Shown: in pieces, positions 9,073-18,464 of the stretch | How the letters are laid out: each line of letters opens with the position of its first letter | Position numbering within the stretch: the stretch's first letter is position 1 | Source: Saprospiraceae bacterium | GTDB taxonomy: Bacteria; Bacteroidota; Bacteroidia; Chitinophagales; Saprospiraceae | Direction: 5' to 3' | Length of the DNA stretch: 27,500 bases | Assembly: GCA_016710115.1 (NCBI GenBank) | Contig: JADJLN010000017.1 | Coordinates: forward strand, 1-27,500 | Notes under the pieces: model-generated | What the model was told of the DNA's origin: nothing | What the model saw: the letters and a program-made list of their open reading frames with translations, nothing else | Database searches by the model: none | Position numbers and translations under genes: made by a program

Positions 9073-10774
9073 ATGAAGTCCTACCAAGAAATATCTTCCT
9101 TCATCTGGAGCGTCGCTGATGACGTCCTGCGCGGACTCTTCAAGCAGCACGAGTATGGCGATGTCATCCTGCCGTTCGTCGTCCTGAGACGTCTGGATTG
9201 CGTGATAGAGCCAAAGAAAGACGAGATAATAGCCCTGTACAATGAACTAAAGGACGAGGTGGACCCGACCCCGATCATCCGGAAGCAGACCCGGCTCAAA
9301 TTCTTCAATCATTCCCTATACGACCTCCAGCGACTCAAGAATGATCCGAATGCCCTGAAGATCAACTTTCCCAACTACTTAGCTGGATTCTCTGAGAACG
9401 TCCACGAGATTCTGGAGAACTTCCAGTTGGAAAAGCCCGTTGAGAAGCTGATCAAGAACAACCGACTCTACCTTCTTATCGACAAGTTCACCGAGATCGA
9501 CCTTCATCCGGCGGTTGTGGACAACCACGCAATGGGTCAGATATTTGAAGAACTTTTACGGAAGTTTTCGGAAATGTCCAACGAGACCTCCGGAGAGCAC
9601 TATAGTCCTCGGGACATCGTCAAGCTACTTGTTGGTTTGGTCTTTACCGGAGGTGAGGAAAAGCTGAAGGGAGAAGGTATCATCCGGTCGATCTACGACT
9701 GTTGTGCCGGGACTGGTGGAATGTTGACGATTGGAAAGGATTGGGTGCATCAACAAGTATCTGAGAAGGTTCGGGTCAACTTGTATGGGCAGGAATTGAA
9801 TCCACAGACCTATTCCATCTGCAAATCCGATATGCTGATCTCTGGAGAAGACCCCGGCAATATCAAACTGGGTTCGTCGCTGTCGAATGATCATTTTGAA
9901 GGACGAAAGTTCGACTATATGGTCACAAATCCTCCGTTTGGTGTGTCGTGGACGTCGGAGAAAGATTATGTCCTGAGTGAGGCTGGGAATCCCAATGGAC
10001 GTTTTGTCGCCGGGACACCTCGCACTTCTGACGGGTCGCTTCTCTTTCTTCAACACCTCATATCGAAAATGCAGGACGACGGTTCCAGAATCGGTATCGT
10101 CTTTAACGGCAGTCCACTTTTTACGGGTGATGCCGGAAGCGGTGAGAGCGAAATCAGGAGGTGGATCATCGAAAACGATTGGCTCGAATGTGTCGTCGCT
10201 CTTCCGGATCAGTTATTCTTCAACACGGGAATCTCAACGTACTTGTGGATTGTCACCAATGATAAATCCAAGAAGCGGAAAGGGAAAGTACAGTTGATCA
10301 ATGCGGTTGATTTCTTTCAGCCTTTGAAGAAATCGCTGGGGAGTAAACGCAAAGAAATTTCTGATGACCAGCGATCTCAAATCCTTGATCTCTACAAGAA
10401 ATTCAAGGAGGATGAGTTTTGCAAGATATTTCCAAATGAATTCTTTGGATTTACAAAGGTCACCGTCGAACAACCACTGAAAGAGGATGGAATAATTGTC
10501 CTGAAGAAGGACGGTAGCGAACAGGTTGATACCTCCCTTCGGGATTACGAACGAATCCCGTTACTCGAAGACATCGAAGAATATTTTGCCCAGGAAGTAG
10601 AACCGCATCTTCCGAATGCGTGGATGGATATGGAGCGGGATAAAGTCGCTACGAGATCAACTTCACCAAATACTTCTACCAGTATAAGCCACTCCAGAGT
10701 CTGGAGGAGATCACAGCCGACCTGCTGAAATTGGAGGAAGAAAGTGAGGTATCTTCAAAGAAATCATTTCGTAG
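9073..10774 (+). CDS. hsdM: Type I restriction-modification DNA methyltransferase subunit HsdM
   Basis: HsdM transfers a methyl group from S-adenosylmethionine to adenine N6 at the sequence chosen by HsdS. ATG 9073 gives the family N-terminus (SFIWSVADDVLRGLFKQHEY, then VILPFVVLRRLD). YSPRDIVKLLV at about residue 178 leads into the SAM-binding motif CCAGTGGM (about 213-220) and the catalytic motif NPPFG (about 288-292), as in N6-adenine methylases. Near 10638 one G is missing. Restoring it gives DKVGYEINFTKYFYQYKP, and a second missing G near 10749 gives the end EGIFKEIIS and a TAG at 10772-10774. Corrected length is about 567 residues, normal for HsdM. It is the first gene of the operon; the next ATG follows two bases after its stop. 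Confidence 0.95.
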
Positions 10775-10776
10775 GT

Positions 10777-11362
10777 ATGAACGTACATGGAATTGGCACG
10801 AAGCGGTACTCCAACATCAAGGAGATCATAAAGGACTGGCAACCTGTGTACAAGTATCGTCGACCTGAATTGTATGAGGACAATATTGGTAACGGTCTCG
10901 ACTCCAAGGAGTATTTTCAAAAATTGTTCAACTGGAAGAATGGGCGCAAACTTTCAAAGTCCAAACAGGAACTGATCAATAGGTTCTGGAAGAAAAAGAG
11001 CGTATTGTTGTCGTTGAGAGATAATATTGATATGGTGCAGTTTGTTGCTGAATTCAACCCGGGCAAGAATGCATGCATTTGGAAACTCTTCCTACTGCAT
11101 ATTGATCGACCGGATGAATATCCGATTTATGATCAGCATGTATATAGGGCATATGAGTTCATAGAGACAGGGTGAAATCCAAGAGATTCCAAACAATGAT
11201 GAACAGAAATATGACCACTATAAAGATCATTATTTGAAATGGTTCAAGGGGATTAAAAGTTCAAACCCATCTTTTTCAGTGAAGCAAATCGACAAAGCCC
11301 TATTCGCCTACGGCAAGGCACTAAAAGTAATTAGCAAGCTACCCTACCAAGTCTATGCGTAA
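10777..11362 (+). CDS. Unknown protein X embedded between hsdM and hsdS
   Basis: ATG 10777 starts MNVHGIGTKRYSNIKEIIKD two bases after the corrected hsdM stop. A one-base insertion in the G run at about 11170 stops the raw frame early. Removing it gives IETGEIQEIPNNDEQKYDHY and a continuous frame to TAA 11360-11362, about 195 residues in all. The end overlaps the hsdS ATG (11355) by 8 bases, so the gene is translationally coupled on both sides. The protein is basic, probably helical, with no signal or membrane segment. Conserved-looking blocks are FNWKNGRKLSKSKQ, CIWKLFLLHIDRP, YPIYDQHVYRAYEF and DKALFAYGKALK. I do not recognise the family with confidence. Its position suggests a role with the R-M enzyme, such as a regulator, DNA-binding accessory or companion defence factor. 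Confidence 0.75.
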
Positions 11363-12708
11363 GTACGATACATACAAAGACAGTGGGGTAGAATGGATCG
11401 GGGAGATACCGGGGCATTGGAAGATATCCAGACTTCGAAATGTGGGCACACTATATGGTGGATTGTCTGGAAAATCAGGTGATGACTTCCGACAGGAGGA
11501 TCATCCTAATAATAAACCTTACATTCCTTATACTAATATTTTTAATAATACTTATATTTCAAGGGATCATTATCACTACGTTGTAGTGAACGATGGGGAG
11601 TCACAAAATAGGGTACATAAATTTGATCTATTTTTCTTAATGAGTTCGGAGACCCATCAAGATTTAGGCAAATCTTGCATTCTAATTGAGGACGTTGAAG
11701 AACTATATCTAAATAGCTTTTGCAAAGGATTACGAGTAATTGACACTCAGGTTTATCCTCTATTTCTAAACTACCAGCTTCTTGGTTATACTCACAAGAA
11801 TTAATTTCAGTTGAAGGGCGAGGTTTACCAGAATAAACCTTAGGCAAGATAGATTGAAAGGCGTACCAATATTTATCCCGCCCCTCCCCGAGCAACAAGC
11901 CATCGTCACTTATCTCGACCGCAAGACATCCCAGATCGATACGCTGATCGAACTGAAGACTCGAAAGATTGAATTGCTCCGGGAGAAGCGCATCGCCCTG
12001 ATCAATCACGTCGTGACCAAAGGACTCGATCCGGATGTGGAGATGAAGATTCGGGGGTGGAGTGGATCGGAGAGATTCCGGCTCATTGGAGCGTGACAAA
12101 AATGAAATTCAAATTGAAATTCAAAAATGGATACGCTTACAAATCTGATTTATACGAAGACGAGGGTATTCCTATTATTCGCATTGGTGATATTTCATCT
12201 CAAATTGATTTGAGAAATACAAAGAAGGTACCTCACCACATTTATGATGAAACCCGTGATTTCGAGGTGAAATTTGGTGATGTTCTTATTGCTTTGACTG
12301 GTGCAACAATAGGTAAGAGTTCAATTTTTAAGGAAAATTATCCAGCCCTTCTAAATCAACGGGTTGCGTCAATAAGACATGAGAATAATGTGTATCAGGA
12401 GTTTGTATTTTTCTTATAAATAATTATGCCTTCAGGGAATTTGTATATCTACAGTGTGTTGGGGAGCGCAAGAAAATATTAGTACTTCACAAATAGGTGA
12501 GTTCAATATTCCAAAGATTCCATCTACTGATCTGGAGGCAATAGTTACCTATCTCAATTATCATTCATTAGAGATTGACTCGTTATTATTGTTTGAACAA
12601 AGGAAAATAGACCACCTGAAAGAATACCGTCAGTCCCTGATTTCAAATGTCGTCACCGGAAAAATCCGCGTGTGCGAGGAAGATCACTCTAACGCCGTAA
12701 CTGCATAA
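11355..12708 (+). CDS. hsdS: Type I R-M specificity subunit HsdS (several frameshifts)
   Basis: HsdS recognises the split DNA target through two target-recognition domains (TRDs) and holds HsdM and HsdR together. The first half begins KDSGVEWIGEIPGHWK and has TRD1 to about 11800. Conserved region 1 follows (LPEQQAIVTYLDRKTSQID, then IELLREKRIALINHVVTKGL). The second half starts again with SGVEWIGEIPAHW at about 12055, then TRD2 with IIRIGDIS, VLIALTGATIGKS and GGAQENIS. Conserved region 2 has AIVTYLNYHSLEIDSLL and LKEYRQSLISNVVTGKIRV. Frame breaks at about 11790, 11826, 12047, 12415 and 12466 each close by one base. Joined length is about 450 residues, normal for a two-TRD subunit. It overlaps gene X upstream and lies 11 bases before hsdR. 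Confidence 0.92.
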
Positions 12709-12719
12709 GCATACCACCC

Positions 12720-15667
12720 ATGCCGAATCCATCTGAAGCACGGTTTGAATCATATATTGAAAATGCTCTCGTAGGGCATGGCTTCGAGTCGCGGCTGTAT
12801 TCTGAGTACGACAAGATCAATTGTCAGTTGCCTGACGATCTTATTGATTTCATCAAGTCTACCCAGCCGGAGAAATACGAGAAACTCCAAGTGCAATTTG
12901 ATTTCGGGACAGATAAGCAACTAATCAAGGGTTGTCAATGACCAGATTGCCAAACGGGGTATTATTGATGTCCTAAGGAAGGGCGTCAATACACGTGGCT
13001 GTTCGTTCGATCTGGTATATTTCCAACCCAAGAGCGGTTTGAATCCGGATCATGCCGACCAGTACAAGCTGAACCGTTTTGTCTGTGTCCGACAACTGCA
13101 CTATTCCGTTAAAAATGAGAACAGCATCGACATGGTGCTCTTTCTGAACGGCATCCCGATCATCACCATGGAATTGAAAAACCAGTTGACCGGGCAGAAC
13201 ATTACTAATTCTGAGTGGCAGTATAAAACCGATCGCAAACCGAATGGTGAACCGCTTCTCCAGTTTAAAAGATGTCTGGCGCACTTCTGTGTTGATAACG
13301 ACCGGGTTTCAATGACAACGCGGTTGAACGGTGACAAGACCAAATTCCTACCATACAACAAAGCTCTCATCAATCCTCCAGTGAAGGATGACTACTTGAC
13401 CGAATATCTATGGAATCAGATTCTCACACCGGATTCTGTATTGGACATCATTGAGAATTTCGTTCTGGTATCCGTTGAGTCGTCGAAGAAGTGGAGTGAC
13501 GAACAGAAGAAGGTGATCCAAGAGAAAACGGAGGTATTGATCTTCCCGAGGTATCACCAGCTGGATGTGATCCGGTCGTTACGCCGGAAGGTAGTTGAAG
13601 AAGGAGCAGGTAAAAACTACCTGATCCAGCATACCACTGGTGCAGGGAAGTCTTATTCGATTGGTTGGCTCGCACATATACTAACCAGCCTGTATCGAAA
13701 TGAGAAGGATGTCACCCGGATGTTTGATAGTATACTGGTCGTGACAGATCGGCGTGTATTGGATAAGCAACTTCAGAACACTCTGAAGCAACTGGAGCAA
13801 ACGGCTGGAGTCGTTAATCCAGTTGATATCAATTCCCAGCAACTCAAGGAATTCTTGGAGAAGGGCAAGGATATTATCGTGACGACGATCCAGAAATTCC
13901 CCATCATTTCTGAAACAATTGCCAATCTGAAAGGGCAAAGATTTGCTGTCATAATTGACGAGGTACACTCGTCACAAAGCGGAGAAACGTCAAAGCACCT
14001 CAAGAAATCTCTTTCACTGGAGAAGTTCACGGACGAAGAAGGAAACGTTGATTACGAAGAAATGATCCGTCAGGAGATCATTTCACGTGGAAAGCAGGAG
14101 CACATCAGTTTCTTCGGGTTCAGCGGTACGCCTAAGAGTAAGACATTAGAACTGTTCGGGCGTAAGAATGATGATGGTCAGTTTGTACCCTTTCATTCCT
14201 ACTCCATGAGACAATCTATTCAGGAGCGATTCACGCTGGATGTGTTGGAGAATTTCACGTCGTACAGCAGGTACTTCAAGTTGCTAAAAACATCTGATGA
14301 GGACGAGGAACTTCCGGAGAGCCGAGTCATGCGGGAACTGGTGGACTACGTGGATACGCATGATGAGGTCATCCGTCAGAAGGTAAAGATCATGCTTCAC
14401 CATTTTCACTTCTGTTACTTCAAAGAAGATCAATGGTCGTGCCCGGGCTATGGTCGTGACGCGATCGCGCAAACATTGCGTCCTGTTCTTCCGTGAGATG
14501 AAAAAACAGATGTTGCAGATGGGTCTGCCATATTCTTGTCTGGTGGCGTTTAGCGGTTCCGTGAAGATGGATGCGACGGAGTATACGGAGCACAAACTCA
14601 ACGAAGAAAATGGGATGGATGGTAAGAACATCCCGGATGGGCTTAAAGACCCAAGGTTCCGGTTACTGATCGTGGCAAGCAAGTTTCAAACGGGGTATGA
14701 TGAGCCGATGCTACAAACGATGTATGTGGACAAGAAGCTGAGTGGTGTCCAATGCGTGCAAACGCTCTCAAGGTTGAACCGTACGATGAGTGGCAAGAAC
14801 GAGACGTTTGTGCTGGATTTCGTAAATGACCCTGAGGATATCGTGGAGGCATTTCAGCCGTACTACACAACAACAGTTTTGGCTGGAGATACTGATCCTG
14901 ATAAACTGTATGACCTCCAACATGAAATAGAGGCATTCAATCTGTTTACCGATGATCAAATTGAGCGATTCTGCCGGGAATTCTACAGCCATTCAGATAC
15001 TGATGAGAGACTCAACTCCATTTTGAATGAAGTTGTCGTGAATTGGAAAAACATAGAGGACGAGGAACAGCAGGCATTGTTCAAATCATCGATCCAGTCA
15101 TTCACCCGATTATACTCCTACATTTCTCAGATAATCAAATTCCAAGAAGTTCAATGGGAGAAGCTGTACGTCTTTCTCAGGTATCTAAACAAGAAGTTAC
15201 CAAAAGGGACAACTGAACGAATAAGCATAGCCGACGCTGTTGATCTTGACTCACTCCGGATACAAATGATGGGTGAATCATCCCTCTCATTGGAGAACGT
15301 TGCCGGAGAACTTGATCCGATGTCACCAGACGGCGTTGGATATGGTAAGGAGGAACCCACTGATCTATTGTCACATATTGTCCAACGGATCAATGAGGTG
15401 TACGGGATCGAACTGTCAGAGGAAGACCGCGTCGATTTAAAGCATGTTGCTCAGCGCATTGGTGGAAATCCAGAATTGAAGGAAGTGATGGCTGGTAATA
15501 ACTCCGAATTTGACAAACGCGACTTCTTCATTAGCATACTGAAGGACGAGGTGGCTGAGTATTACGGTGATCGTTTGGATTTCTACAAGAAGATCATGAA
15601 CCAGAAGGCGTTCCCGATGATCATGGATGGGTTGTATAGGCAGTATAATCGGGGGTTGAGACTTTAA
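12720..15667 (+). CDS. hsdR: Type I restriction endonuclease subunit HsdR (two frameshifts)
   Basis: HsdR is the ATP-driven translocase and nuclease of the complex. It starts at ATG 12720 (MPNPSEARFESYIENALV). An extra G at 12929-12931 breaks the frame; the frame resumes as VVNDQIAKRGIIDVL. The PD-(D/E)xK nuclease shows D at about residue 137 and MELK at about 150-153. The motor domains show TTGAGKS (Walker A, codons 13633-13653), IDEVH (13954-13968), FGFSGTP, KFQTGYDEP and QTLSRLNR. A second shift near 14420 interrupts SKKINGRARAMVVTRSRKH. The C-terminus ends KKIMNQKAFPMIMDGLYRQY ... at TAA 15667. Joined length is about 982 residues, normal for the family. A diverged copy of its last 54 codons occurs at 18260-18421. 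Confidence 0.95.
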
Positions 15668-15718
15668 CTCCATAGAATTAATCACAACTTCACTCAAGAA
15701 TAAAAGGCAAATATAGTT

Positions 15719-16342
15719 ATGGAAAAGTATCTTGCTGACCTTATTCCTCGAATTAAAAAGTTTAGTCAAAAACTGGACAATATTGCATTGTTAGCAGATC
15801 AGCATTGGGTGATTTTCAATGGAGCAGACTCCAGCAAAGTAATCTACATTTTTAGAAGTAACAAGCAACTGCTGGTATCAACTGATGGCGTAGTGTCAAA
15901 GGGTAGCTGGGAGTATTTAGGCAACAATTCATTACTAATAGAAAAGCCAGATGGAAGTTTTTTATTGAAGCATGGATTCTTTGATGAAACCGTTTTGGTT
16001 TTGGAAGTTGAAAATACTGGTACGTACTATGCTATGGTGAACGAAGAAAAGTCAAAGCAAGTATTCAAGTCGATCGAACAAGTAGCCGAATTCTTGACAA
16101 ATAAGTACATGTATTCAGAAGATACGGCAAGCCTTCCAAGCGATAGTAATCGTTCTGATATTTTGCAAATACGAAATCAAGATACTGATAAGGGCATTAT
16201 ATTGATTCACAGGAAAACGTCTGCCTTATATGCTGTAGGTGATGAAGTCTTTCTGGGCGGTAAACATGCACCTGATGGTAAATATAGAACTGGCTTATTC
16301 GTGAGTCTTACAGTGAAAAATGGATTTATTATCAAAATTTAG
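15719..16342 (+). CDS. Conserved hypothetical protein, paralogue 1
   Basis: An uninterrupted 207-residue protein from ATG 15719, 51 bases after hsdR. Residues 1-105 (LIPRIKKFSQKLDN, QHWVIFN, KQLLVSTDGVV, FLLKHGFFDETVL) match the next gene's N-terminus closely. The C-terminal 50 residues are a different module ending GKHAPDGKYRTGLFVSLTV, then KNGFIIKI. That resembles a C-terminal module seen in many Bacteroidota hypothetical proteins (APDGKYKLG...). No signal peptide or membrane segment, so cytoplasmic. Function is unknown. The location directly after hsdR suggests it may be expressed from the same transcript. Confidence 0.75.
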   Translation: MEKYLADLIPRIKKFSQKLDNIALLADQHWVIFNGADSSKVIYIFRSNKQLLVSTDGVVSKGSWEYLGNNSLLIEKPDGSFLLKHGFFDETVLVLEVENTGTYYAMVNEEKSKQVFKSIEQVAEFLTNKYMYSEDTASLPSDSNRSDILQIRNQDTDKGIILIHRKTSALYAVGDEVFLGGKHAPDGKYRTGLFVSLTVKNGFIIKI

Positions 16343-16461
16343 TCCAATTATTGTGTATTGTATCTATTTGTTTAGGCTTACTAAGTCCGATCTTGATGTA
16401 GATGATTTGATGGTGATAAATGCCAAAAAGTTGTAGGATGAAAATCACGATTCAATCTTTC

Positions 16462-16492
16462 ATTAGGATTTGACAATTAGAAAATTCCTAAT
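16462..16492. promoter_or_regulatory. Imperfect hairpin upstream of paralogue 2
   Basis: ATTAGGA (16462-16468) is inverted as TCCTAAT (16486-16492), with TTT/AAA able to extend the stem across a bulge. It lies 24 bases before ATG 16516. It could be an operator or a small RNA hairpin affecting translation; it lacks a T tract, so a terminator is unlikely. Confidence 0.35.
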
Positions 16493-16515
16493 CACTCACT
16501 AAGAGACAAAACGTA

Positions 16516-17287
16516 ATGAAAAGTTTCATTAATGATCTCATCCCGCGATTAGTTCGATTCAGCCAGAAGTTGGATAACGAGACGCTATTGATGAATCAAC
16601 ATTGGATTATTTTCAACGAAAGCAATACCAGCAAGATCAAGTACATTTTTCGGCAGAACAATCAACTTCTTGTTTCAACAGATGGAGTCGTTGATGAAGG
16701 AACTTGGGATTATGTCGATAAACACACCTTGTATATTAAAAAATCTGATGGTAATTTTTTATTAAAGCATGGTTTCTTCGACGATACGGTTCTTGCACTA
16801 AAAGTCGACGGGGGCAAATTTGTATCATGTAATGGTCAACGAGGGAAAGTCCCGGTCAGGAATTTACATCCATCGATCAAGTCGCATACTATCTTGAATC
16901 AAAGTATCTCCGTCAAATCCCTAACCCTCCGGTCGAGAATAAAAGGGTGCAAAGGATACCCTCAACAAATCATGTGACTATCAGAAATATCGAGTCCTTA
17001 CTTAATAGTGATGAATGCAAATTAATAAATGACGAACTGGAAAACATCAAGAGAGAAATCGATTATAGTGAACGACTGACTTGTTTACATTTTATTAGCG
17101 TACGCTAAAGGGAATTGATGCCGTATCTAAACATAGAAGCACTCACCCACATATGATTAATATGATTGAAACCGGAATAATTCACCAAGAACCCTTCGTC
17201 AAGGTTTATCAACGTATAAAGATGGACGACAATGCGGTGAATAAATTTGAGCGTGAGGTTGTTGGGCTGCTAATGAGCGGTGACTGA
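16516..17287 (+). CDS. Conserved hypothetical protein, paralogue 2 (frameshifted)
   Basis: ATG 16516 starts a protein whose first 105 residues parallel the preceding gene (LIPRLVRFSQKLDN, QHWIIFN, NQLLVSTDGVV, FLLKHGFFDDTVL). The raw frame degenerates at about 16825. Shifting restores VMVNEGKSR, then SIDQVAYYLESKYLRQIPN, and the same frame runs through IESLLNSDECKLINDELENI. One more shift near 17100 leads to LKGIDAVSKHRSTHPHMINM and an end at TGA 17285-17287. The joined length is about 257 residues. The C-terminal module is unlike that of paralogue 1 and looks helical and charged. No export signal. Function unknown. Confidence 0.65.
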
Positions 17288-17350
17288 TGTCCTTTTTTAT
17301 CTAATTTGCAAAAATTTAACAGACAATAGTAATAACTCAAACCGAAACCA

Positions 17351-18062
17351 ATGAAAGCACAGATCATTATTTATCTATCCTTTCTGACAATTGCAATAGG
17401 ATGTAAGGAATCAGGAAAAAGTAGCAATTCTGAGGCATTATCAGATTCTATTTTAACTAATATCTCAGCAGCAGAATTAGAAAAATAATCTGTGAATGAA
17501 AATACAATTGTATTTGGTTTGAAAAATTCAAATATTTACAATGAAACTGTATTCGATGATTTCAGTCATCAAGAAACTTTCACTCCCAGATATATTAAAG
17601 CCAATTTAAAGCCAGAATTTATTATTCGTTTTGAAAGTCAAGTTGCAATTGCGGTAAGACAAACTATAATTGGTTCTAATGTTTATTCTGATCCCATTTG
17701 CTATTTTGATTCATATTTGATTGATGAAGCGATTACGTTTGAGAGTATTGTCAAACAATGCGTACTTCAAGTTGGTGAATATGATTTTGACAATGATGAT
17801 GTCTCGGAGATAGTTTTTGCCTTTGGTAAAAGAGGGGTGTATTTAAAATGTTATATTTTTTAAATATCACGAACCTGCCAATATTTCTGATGCTGGTCGA
17901 AATGAAAACTGGTCACTCGTCGGTGATTTTGATGAATATGGTTATCATGATCCCAAATATGTTACATCAGTTGATAAAAATAAAATATTTTTTCCATTCG
18001 GATCACAGGGAGCTTCAGAGGAATTTATTTTCACAGGGAGTAAATTTATAAAAATTCAGTGA
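17351..18062 (+). CDS. Putative lipoprotein with an in-frame stop and a frameshift
   Basis: ATG 17351 begins a lipoprotein signal (MKAQIIIYLSFLTIAIGCKE; lipobox IAIGC, acylated Cys about residue 18). After 45 codons a TAA at 17486-17488 interrupts, but the same frame continues at once as SVNENTIVFGLKNSNIYNET, so this is a nonsense change or a pair of compensating indels. A one-base loss at about 17860 then shifts the frame; the rest reads KYHEPANISDAGRNENWSLV and ends at TGA 18060-18062. The intact form would be about 237 residues anchored to a membrane. The middle region (FDNDDVSEIVFAFGK) is unrecognised. The disrupted ygjP-like fragment follows immediately. Confidence 0.6.
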
Positions 18063-18077
18063 TGATGGTGGTTTCTT

Positions 18078-18218
18078 TACGTGGTAGCACATGAGCTTAC
18101 ACATCTGGTACATCCGCACTACACGACGCAGTTCTACGCGGTGATGGATGCCGGATTGGCGGAAGTGCAAAAAGAGGTTGGAGGAGAGGTTGGCTTGAGG
18201 GTGACAGGGATCATTTAA
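18078..18218 (+). pseudogene. YgjP/DUF45-type metallopeptidase, C-terminal fragment (copy 1)
   Basis: The plus frame 18078-18218 reads YVVAHELTHLVHPHYTTQFY, then AVMDAGLAEVQKEVGGEVGL, ending at TAA 18216-18218. HELTH is the zinc-binding HExxH, and the following H-P-H-(Y/H)-x-x-x-F-Y is the third-ligand region of YgjP-like (SprT/M48-related) proteins. The N-terminal two thirds, including the usual RWGSC block, are absent, so this is a fragment. It is most like copy 3 at 24540 (shared HPH and DAGLEEV/DAGLAEV blocks). Genes of this family often neighbour hsdR in type I R-M loci. Confidence 0.75.
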
Positions 18219-18259
18219 AGGGTAGATGTAAATCACTATTAACGCCTCTATCAGGATAT

Positions 18260-18421
18260 AATTTTGACAAACAGGACATCTTCATCAGTATTCCCATGGG
18301 CAGGTTGTAAGAGCAGTATGGTGATCGACAGGATTTCTACAAAAAGATCATGAATCAGAAAGCCTTCCCGATGATTATGGAGGGGTTGTATAAGGAATAC
18401 ACTCGAAGAATTAGCGCATGA
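18260..18421 (+). pseudogene. Remnant of a second hsdR 3' end
   Basis: The 54 codons from 18260 match the last codons of the main hsdR at protein and DNA level: NFDKQDIFISI, then YGDRQDFYKKIMNQKAFPMI and MEGLYKEYTRR against YGDRLDFYKKIMNQKAFPMI and MDGLYRQYNRG. An in-frame TAA interrupts after MGRL, and it ends at TGA 18419-18421. Third-position differences are frequent, so it is an old, diverged copy, not an assembly duplication of 15500-15667. The rest of that second hsdR is missing. Confidence 0.85.
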
Positions 18422-18464
18422 TAACTTTGAGGCATATTGTTCTCGCAATTAAAATAATTGATCC

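Noticed and set aside
13101..13373. Minus-strand open frames inside hsdR and hsdM (for example 13101-13373, 9625-10056)
   Set aside because: They are antisense to well-conserved R-M coding sequence and have no start signals or recognisable motifs; they are codon-usage shadows.
15500..18421. hsdR tail copy as an assembly duplication
   Set aside because: The two copies differ at many bases, including silent positions, so a collapsed or duplicated contig join would not produce it.
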